Below, in pieces: positions 58,883 through 64,000 of a stretch of DNA of 64,000 bases. Every line of letters begins with the position of its first letter. Within the stretch, counting starts at the first letter, position 1. The notes under the pieces were generated by a model, which was not told where the DNA came from, ran no database searches, and worked only from the letters and a program-made list of their open reading frames with translations. Both the position numbers and the translations under genes were made by a program. The DNA comes from Thermococcus gammatolerans EJ3 (GTDB lineage: Archaea > Methanobacteriota_B > Thermococci > Thermococcales > Thermococcaceae): assembly GCF_000022365.1 (NCBI RefSeq), contig NC_012804.1:992001-1056000 (forward strand), written 5' to 3'.

Positions 58883-58896
58883 TTAGGCCCACCAAA
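58883..58896. promoter_or_regulatory. DtxR-type half-conserved iron operator upstream of feoA
   Basis: TTAGG-CCCA-CCAAA resembles TTAGG-N4-CCTAA with one mismatch. It lies immediately upstream of the TATA-like gatttattaagg (58897-58908), in BRE position. Confidence 0.45.
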
Positions 58897-58930
58897 GATT
58901 TATTAAGGACTTCGCCAACATCAAGTGGAA

Positions 58931-58944
58931 TTAGGAAAACCTAA
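58931..58944. promoter_or_regulatory. DtxR/IdeR-type iron operator TTAGG-AAAA-CCTAA
   Basis: A perfect dyad, TTAGG-AAAA-CCTAA, with the TTAGG/CCTAA arms known for DtxR, IdeR and archaeal MDR1-type iron repressors. It lies about 25-35 nt after the TATA, over the probable start site and 12 nt before the feoA ATG, so an iron-bound repressor would block transcription. Confidence 0.75.
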
Positions 58945-58955
58945 CGGTGATGAAC

Positions 58956-59183
58956 ATGATTGTGCCTTTACTCTCACTGGTGCCAGGGGAACGGGGCGTT
59001 GTCGTTGATCTGAGGGGAGGGCCCAACTTCAGGAGCAGGCTCTACGCGATGGGACTTGCTCCAGGAGCCATCGTCAGGGTTCTTGAGAGCTATCCCAGGG
59101 GACCCATCATACTAGAGGTGGGCGGGACGAGACTGGCGCTCGGCAAGGGAATGGCATCGAGGGTCTTTGTGAGGAAGCTCTGA
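58956..59183 (+). CDS. feoA: FeoA, ferrous iron transport accessory protein
   Basis: A 75-residue SH3-like protein: MIVPLLSLVPGERGVVVDLRGGPNFRSRLYAMGLAPGAIVRVLESYPRGPIILEVGGTRLALGKGMASRVFVRKL. FeoA modulates the GTPase of FeoB. It is first in feoABC, 9 nt before feoB. ATG 58956 follows GGTGATGAAC. Confidence 0.93.
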   Translation: MIVPLLSLVPGERGVVVDLRGGPNFRSRLYAMGLAPGAIVRVLESYPRGPIILEVGGTRLALGKGMASRVFVRKL

Positions 59184-59192
59184 GGTGGTAGC

Positions 59193-61181
59193 ATGGCGAT
59201 GAGGGTTGTCGCCCTAGCCGGGAATCCCAACGTGGGGAAGACCACAATATTCAACGACCTGACTGGGATGCGCCAGCACGTCGGCAACTGGCCCGGCGTC
59301 ACCGTCGAGAAGAAGGAGGGCGTTTTTGAACATAAGGGAGAGCGATTTCTCGTCGTTGATTTGCCCGGAACTTATTCACTCACAGCCCACTCAGTTGACG
59401 AGCTCGTGGCGAGGAACTTCCTCCTCAACGGGAATCCCGATGTCGTCGTGGACGTCGTTGATGCCACCGCCGTTCTGAGGAACCTCTACCTCACGATGGA
59501 AATCTTCGAGATGGGGCTGAAGAACGTAATCATAGCCCTCAACAAGGTTGACCTTGCTGAGAAGAAGGGCATAAAGATAGACCCCGTTAAAATGTCAAAG
59601 GCCCTCGGCGTCCCGGTCGTCCCGCTCAACGCGAAGGAAGGGGCCGGAATCGAAGAGCTCAAGGAGAAAATCTGGGAGATGGCGCACGGGATGATAAAGA
59701 CGAACCCCGTTTTACCGCGCTACGACCCCGAGGTCGAGAGGGAAATCGAGCACATCTCCAAGTGCCTTGAGGGAACCGAGCTGGCCGACCGCTATCCACT
59801 TCGCTGGCTGGCGATAAAGCTCCTCCAGCGCGACGACGAGGTCATGAAGCTCGTTCTTAGACACCTCGGCGAGGAGAAGCTGAAGGAGATAATGACCCAT
59901 ATTGGAGAGGCTGAGGAACGCTACGGACGGGCGATGGATCTAATCATAGCCGGCCAGAAGTACGAGTTTATAGATGACCTGACCCACGAGTTCATGGGGC
60001 ACTGGAAGGCAAAGGAGACGCTCACAGACCAGCTCGATAGAATCCTCGTCCACCCGGTTTACGGCTTCATAGCGATGGCATTCGTCTTCTACATCGTCTT
60101 CAAGTTCGTCTTCGCCTTTGGAATGCCCCTTCAGGGGATTCTGGACGATGCCTTCGGCAGGTTCGGCGAGTGGCTTGCTCCCCACATAGCGGACGAGACC
60201 CTTCGCGGTCTCCTCGTGGACGGTATAATAGGCGGCGTCGGCGCGGTGCTGAGCTTCTTCCCGCTCGTCTTCCTTCTGTTCCTCGCGCTGTCCTTCCTCG
60301 AAGACCTTGGCTACATGGCGAGGGTAGCGGTGCTAATGGAGGGCATCCTCAGGAAGTTCGGCCTGCCTGGAAAGGCGATAATACCCCTCATCCTCGGCCT
60401 CGGCTGCAACGTTCCAGCTGTTATGGCCACGAGGACGCTCGACGAGGAGAAGGACAGGCTCGTTGCCATGTTCGTCAATCCGTTCATCCCCTGCTCCGCC
60501 CGCTTGAGCGTCATCAGCTTCCTCGTCGGGGCGTTCTTTGGCGGAGACGCCCTCGTCGCTCTGGCAATCTACCTGCTCGCATTCGCGGTGGCGTTACTTT
60601 CGGCAAAGCTCGTCAGCAGGTTCGTCTCGGGCGAGGAGAGCCCGTTCGTCATCGAGCTCCCAGAGTTCCTCCTTCCAAGCTGGAAGAGCCTGCTCCTGCA
60701 CTCGTGGGAGAGAAGCAAGGAGTTCGTCCAGAAGGCAGGAACGGTAATCCTCGTTGGCTCGATAATCATATGGTACCTCAGCAACTACCCGGTACCTATA
60801 GGAACCGGGAAGAGCTACGCCGAGAGACTCGGCCATCTTGTCGCGCCCTATCTCAACCTCATGGGGCTCGACTGGAAGGCGGGCGTTAGCTTAATCTTTG
60901 GAATAATTGCCAAGGAGAACGTCATCTCAACCTACAGCATCCTCTACGGTGGTCTGAGCGGCGACGCCCTGAGGGAGGCGATGATGTCCGCCATGAGCCC
61001 GCTCCAGGGCTTCGTCCTGGCCGTCGTTACCACGCTCTACATACCGTGCATAGCCACCATCGGTGCCGTAAGGGCGGAGAGCAACTGGAAGTGGGCGCTC
61101 GCGGTCACGGTGTACATGATAACCGTTGCCTCGCTCCTCGGAATCCTGATATGGCACGTTGGAACGGCGCTGGGGTTGTGA
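59193..61181 (+). CDS. feoB: FeoB, ferrous iron transporter
   Basis: A 662-residue transporter. The N-terminal G domain has G1 GNPNVGKT (10-17), the G3 DLPGTYSL and G4 NKVD, followed by a GDI region and about 8-10 membrane helices with the conserved gate motifs (GLGCNVPAVMATRT, NPFIPCSARLSV, FGIIAKENVIS and LYIPCIATIGA). It imports Fe2+ across the membrane. The ATG follows GAGGTGGTAGC. FeoC-like follows after 2 nt. The operon has a DtxR-type site. Confidence 0.97.
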   Translation: MAMRVVALAGNPNVGKTTIFNDLTGMRQHVGNWPGVTVEKKEGVFEHKGERFLVVDLPGTYSLTAHSVDELVARNFLLNGNPDVVVDVVDATAVLRNLYLTMEIFEMGLKNVIIALNKVDLAEKKGIKIDPVKMSKALGVPVVPLNAKEGAGIEELKEKIWEMAHGMIKTNPVLPRYDPEVEREIEHISKCLEGTELADRYPLRWLAIKLLQRDDEVMKLVLRHLGEEKLKEIMTHIGEAEERYGRAMDLIIAGQKYEFIDDLTHEFMGHWKAKETLTDQLDRILVHPVYGFIAMAFVFYIVFKFVFAFGMPLQGILDDAFGRFGEWLAPHIADETLRGLLVDGIIGGVGAVLSFFPLVFLLFLALSFLEDLGYMARVAVLMEGILRKFGLPGKAIIPLILGLGCNVPAVMATRTLDEEKDRLVAMFVNPFIPCSARLSVISFLVGAFFGGDALVALAIYLLAFAVALLSAKLVSRFVSGEESPFVIELPEFLLPSWKSLLLHSWERSKEFVQKAGTVILVGSIIIWYLSNYPVPIGTGKSYAERLGHLVAPYLNLMGLDWKAGVSLIFGIIAKENVISTYSILYGGLSGDALREAMMSAMSPLQGFVLAVVTTLYIPCIATIGAVRAESNWKWALAVTVYMITVASLLGILIWHVGTALGL

Positions 61182-61183
61182 AG

Positions 61184-61450
61184 ATGGGCAAGATGGAGGA
61201 AGTGCTGAGGCTCATCAACGAGGGCAAGCGGTTTCCGCAGGAGATTGCCGAGGAGCTTGGAACTACGGTCGAGGAAGTCGAGGGAATCATAGAGCTCCTC
61301 AAGAGCCTCGGCTACATTGAGGAGATTGAGCAGGGGCCCGCCTGCGAAACCTGTCCGCTCAGGAAAATCTGCTACGGGAAGTGCCTCGTGCCGAGGGTGA
61401 AGGTGCTTAAGCCAAGCTTTGGAGTTCGGGAAAGGGAATTCACGAAATGA
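61184..61450 (+). CDS. feoC: FeoC-like winged-helix protein with a Cys cluster
   Basis: An 88-residue protein with an N-terminal winged helix (MEEVLRLINEGKRFPQEIAEELGTTVEEVEGIIELLKSLGYIEEI) and a Cys cluster ACETCPLRKICYGKC (C-x2-C-x5-C-x3-C), the FeoC hallmark, which binds an Fe-S cluster and regulates FeoB. It is 2 nt after feoB, and the start could be ATG 61184 or 61193. An iron or oxygen sensing role is plausible. Confidence 0.85.
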   Translation: MGKMEEVLRLINEGKRFPQEIAEELGTTVEEVEGIIELLKSLGYIEEIEQGPACETCPLRKICYGKCLVPRVKVLKPSFGVREREFTK

Positions 61451-61525
61451 ACGTCTGACTTTTTGCTTTTATTTTACGCCCGTAAAATATTTAAGCTTCC
61501 CGCCCTATATGGTGATGGTGATACC

Positions 61526-62767
61526 ATGAAAGCGGTTATTCTCGCCGGTGGATTTGGAACGAGACTCAGGCCACTCTCATCAACGAGACCAAAGCCAATG
61601 ATTCCAGTTCTCGGGAAGCCAAACCTCCAGTACATCCTCGAGGCACTCGAGAAGGTTCCTGAGATAGACGAGGTAATTCTCTCCGTCCACTACATGAGGG
61701 GTGAGATAAGGGAGTTCATAGACGAGAAGATGGCAGATTATCCCAAGGAAATCCGCTTCGTCAACGATCCGATGCCCCTTGAGACAGGCGGTGCTCTTAA
61801 GAACGTTGAGGAGTACGTGAGCGATGACTTCCTCGTGATTTACGGCGACGTCTTCACGAACTTCGACTACCGCGAGCTCATAAAGGCCCACGAGGAGAAC
61901 GACGGGCTGATAACTGTCGCGGCAACCAAGGTCTACGACCCCGAGCGCTTCGGAGTCCTGGAGATGGACGAGAGCGGAAAGGTACTACACTTTGAAGAGA
62001 AACCCAAGAGGCCCAAGACCAACCTCGTTGATGCGGGAATTTACGTTGTGAACAAGAAGGTCCTCGAGGAGATTCCAAAGGGCAAGGAGGTCTACTTTGA
62101 GCGCGAAGTTCTTCCGAGGTTCGTCGAGCGCGGTCAGGTTTACGCTTACAGGATGCCAAAGGGAACCTACTGGGTTGACCTCGGAACTCCAGAGGACTTC
62201 TTCTACGCACACCAGATAGCCCTCGACGAGATGGCGAGGGAGAACGGATACTTCTACATAGCAGAGAGCGCCGAGGTTCCGGAGGACGTCGAAATTCAGG
62301 GACCGGTTTACATAGACGAGGGCGTCAAAGTAGGACACGGCGTCAAGATCAAGGCCTACTCCTACATCGGCCCGAACACTGTAATAGAGGATAAGGCCTA
62401 CATCAAGCGCTCTGTCCTCATAGGAAACGATATAATCAAGGAGCGCGCCGAGCTGAAGGACACCATACTCGGCGAAGGTGTCGTAGTGGGCAGAAACGTT
62501 ATCATAAAGGAGAACGCTGTCGTTGGCGACTACGCCAAGATAAAGGACGATCTCGTGATCTACGGCGCCAAGATACTGCCCTGGAAGAAGGTTGAGGAAT
62601 ACGAGGCCTACATCAAGATAAAGCTTGACCCGACGAAGGTCAGGCCCGGCCAGTATCCCGACCGCTGCCCGCTCGGCCTTCCGGAGTGTATCTACAAGAA
62701 GTTCAAGGCGATAGCCGGCGAGAAGCCGCCGTGCGACGAGTGCATTGAGAACCAGTGGCTCTTCTGA
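61526..62767 (+). CDS. Sugar-phosphate nucleotidyltransferase with left-handed beta-helix
   Basis: A 413-residue enzyme. It begins MKAVILAGGFGTRLRPLSSTRPKPMIPVLGKPNL (the nucleotide-binding signature), with VNDPMPLETGGALKN, GDVFTNFD and VDAGIYVVNK. The C-terminal third (from about 260) is a left-handed beta-helix with hexapeptide repeats. It is a GDP-mannose/NDP-glucose pyrophosphorylase-like enzyme that charges sugars for glycosylation. The last 40 residues include CPLGLPECIYKKF and PPCDECIENQWLF, an unusual Cys-rich tail that could bind metal. ATG 61526 follows GGTGATGGTGATACC. Confidence 0.92.
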   Translation: MKAVILAGGFGTRLRPLSSTRPKPMIPVLGKPNLQYILEALEKVPEIDEVILSVHYMRGEIREFIDEKMADYPKEIRFVNDPMPLETGGALKNVEEYVSDDFLVIYGDVFTNFDYRELIKAHEENDGLITVAATKVYDPERFGVLEMDESGKVLHFEEKPKRPKTNLVDAGIYVVNKKVLEEIPKGKEVYFEREVLPRFVERGQVYAYRMPKGTYWVDLGTPEDFFYAHQIALDEMARENGYFYIAESAEVPEDVEIQGPVYIDEGVKVGHGVKIKAYSYIGPNTVIEDKAYIKRSVLIGNDIIKERAELKDTILGEGVVVGRNVIIKENAVVGDYAKIKDDLVIYGAKILPWKKVEEYEAYIKIKLDPTKVRPGQYPDRCPLGLPECIYKKFKAIAGEKPPCDECIENQWLF

Positions 62768-62772
62768 ACTTT

Positions 62773-63579
62773 TCAATATTTCATCCTCGGGTTGTACTCG
62801 AGGAGCATCATCCCGTTCTTGAAGATCCTTATCGTCCCGCTCTCAGACAGGCTTATCGCCGTTGCCTTGGTCAGTTTGGTTATACCCGCCGCGGCTATGT
62901 GCCTGCTTCCCAGACCGGGGGGAAGTCTGAGGTTGAGGCTCTTTGGGTCAACTTCCAGATAAACTCCCGCGGCCAGAATTCTTCCCCGTGAGCTTACTAT
63001 GAAAGCTCCATCGAGCTGGGCGAACTCCTTGATGATCTCCTTGCTTTTTCTGTCGAGAACGTTTATCTTGTGCCCTTTGAAGGGATTTGGGAGCATACTG
63101 TGGGAGTGCTTCATGACGTTCTTGACGTCACCGACAACGAAGAGCGTACCGATTGGGTGTCCCTCCCTTCCCTCGATGCTCAGTTCAATTGCTATCTCAA
63201 GGAGCCTCTGGACTACGGATTGAGAGTGTGAGAAGAAGCCGTTAACGGCGAACAGGTTCTTTTTGACGGATTTGATGCCGAGCTCGGAACTCGAGACGTA
63301 GACGAAGGATTCCCCCTCTTTTATGAGACCCTGCTCGATCAGGAAGGCCGAGACGAGGTTGAGAACGCTCTCCCTGTCAAGGGTTGGGGGGATACTGAGA
63401 CGGAGTAAACGTCTGTTGCGCACATCGAAAACCGGCCCCACGATGACGACGGTCAGTTTGGTGTTGAGGAGGAGTGCTGATTCGACTTCCTTTGGTGGGG
63501 TCTCCAAGAAGACTATTATCCGGGACTTTATCTTCTCAGCAACGGCAACTGCCGCCTCACTAAGGACGTGAATTGTCAT
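62773..63579 (-). CDS. dacZ: Diadenylate cyclase, DacZ type (c-di-AMP synthase)
   Basis: A 268-residue protein whose C-terminal half is a DAC (DisA-N) domain: DGAFIVSSRGRILAAGVYL (DGA at 190-192) and GLGSRHIAAAGITKLTKATAI (RH in the second motif). The N-terminal half (1-150) is the archaeal-specific pyruvate kinase-like part found in DacZ. It makes cyclic di-AMP from two ATP, an osmotic or potassium signal. The final arginine of a bacterial RHR motif is Ile here, as often in archaeal forms. It converges with the sugar nucleotidyltransferase, 5 nt apart. Confidence 0.88.
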   Translation of the reverse strand: MTIHVLSEAAVAVAEKIKSRIIVFLETPPKEVESALLLNTKLTVVIVGPVFDVRNRRLLRLSIPPTLDRESVLNLVSAFLIEQGLIKEGESFVYVSSSELGIKSVKKNLFAVNGFFSHSQSVVQRLLEIAIELSIEGREGHPIGTLFVVGDVKNVMKHSHSMLPNPFKGHKINVLDRKSKEIIKEFAQLDGAFIVSSRGRILAAGVYLEVDPKSLNLRLPPGLGSRHIAAAGITKLTKATAISLSESGTIRIFKNGMMLLEYNPRMKY

Positions 63580-63702
63580 TTTTTCGACCCTTATGGGAAT
63601 CTTCCCGTTGAATTATTTAAAATTTTTGTTACCAACTGGAGATCCTCGCAGGGAATTAGGTAAGCTTAAAAAGGGTGAACTTGTATAAATGGGGGGAGAG
63701 GA

Positions 63703-64000
63703 ATGGGGGAAAAGTTGAGGATCGTGGTCGCGATAACGGGAGCGAGTGGCAGCGTTTATGGGGTAAGGCTTATTGAGACCCTCAGGATGCTTGGTCATGA
63801 GGTTATAACCCTCGCCTCGAAGAGCGGGATGGCGGTTGCAAGGCATGAACTCGGGATCGAGTTAAAGCCGGATTATAACGAAGACGATCTCTTTGCTCCC
63901 CCTGCCTCGGGTTCCTATCGCTTTGACGCAATGGTCATAGCTCCATGCTCCATGAAAACTCTTGCCTCAATAGCCAACGGCATAACTGACAACTTGATAA
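63703..64000 (+). CDS. ubiX: UbiX-like flavin prenyltransferase, N-terminal part (3' end outside window)
   Basis: The first 99 codons are present, beginning [34 protein letters not shown]. The motifs TGASGSVYG and [21 protein letters not shown] are those of UbiX/Pad1 flavin prenyltransferase, which makes prenylated FMN for UbiD decarboxylases. GGGGGGAG precedes the ATG. The rest of the gene lies to the right of the window. Confidence 0.9.
   Translation, partial: MGEKLRIVVAITGASGSVYGVRLIETLRMLGHEVITLASKSGMAVARHELGIELKPDYNEDDLFAPPASGSYRFDAMVIAPCSMKTLASIANGITDNLI

Noticed and set aside
58948-59010. C box-like GTGATGA and D box-like CTGA at the start of feoA
   Set aside because: The GTGATGA is the ribosome binding site of feoA; there is no C'/D' pair or terminal stem, and the CTGA is inside the coding region.
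1-64000. CRISPR arrays, insertion sequences or integrated virus
   Set aside because: No direct-repeat array, transposase, integrase or terminal repeats were seen. The only virus-derived candidate is the DUF1884 gene.

Overview
The window is from a hyperthermophilic archaeon of the order Thermococcales, most likely a Thermococcus. This rests on recognisable family members: pyrolysin-type protease, cupin phosphoglucose isomerase, CoA-dependent sulfur oxidoreductase, PfpI, SnatA, prolidase, DUF1884 and Gins51 beside PCNA. The punctuation also fits: ggtgat/ggaggtg ribosome binding sites, archaeal TATA boxes, and very dense genes with many 4-nt ATGA/GTGA overlaps. No species is claimed.

Layout. 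1-6.3 kb: end of a prolyl oligopeptidase, two tandem MATE exporters with matching promoter elements, a VapBC pair and PEP synthase. 6.3-10.6 kb: a promoter region and a secreted pyrolysin-like protease. 10.6-12.5 kb: an information-processing cluster (tfs, small ORF, pcn, gins51). 12.6-18.8 kb: sulfur oxidoreductase with a SurR-type site, prolyl-tRNA synthetase, an ATPase with a palindromic promoter, and a NodU-type carbamoyltransferase. 18.8-20.7 kb: a candidate K-turn RNA, tuf, rps10 and tRNA-Ser(GGA). 21-27 kb: aminotransferase, a glutamine-amidotransferase-like protein that has lost its catalytic triad, radical SAM and OsmC proteins, SnatA, two paralogous exported Cys-rich proteins (one frameshifted), and a DUF1884 protein of the kind classed as family 4 (A-domain) encapsulin. 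27-34.6 kb: CitG-like, PspC, an exported papain-like hydrolase, PfpI, TyrRS, an Lrp regulator, a HAD-GT2 fusion, DUF2304 and dCMP deaminase. 34.6-40.8 kb: a BlaI/M48 pair, a C/D box sRNA candidate, alanine aminotransferase, phosphoglucose isomerase with a Tgr-type site, an rnz-traB-KH-M50 operon and a 4Fe-4S protein with tandem operator-like repeats. 40.8-49.7 kb: a TPR protein, an Fbp-type ABC importer with an unusual extracellular permease insert, a ZnuBC-like ABC pair and RNase HII. 49.6-58.8 kb: PMT-like glycosyltransferase, methyltransferase, prolidase, a RelBE pair leading into pelota, MNT/HEPN, and an AIR-synthase-like/PP-loop pair. 58.9-64 kb: a FeoABC iron operon with DtxR-type operators, a sugar nucleotidyltransferase, a c-di-AMP synthase and the start of a UbiX-like gene.

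Functional themes: peptide and amino-acid catabolism (proteases, prolidase, aminotransferases, PEP synthase and phosphoglucose isomerase toward gluconeogenesis), sulfur- and iron-responsive control, translation and ribosome rescue, cell-surface glycosylation, and three toxin-antitoxin modules. No CRISPR array, insertion sequence or integrated virus was seen; the DUF1884 gene is the only virus-derived relic suspected.
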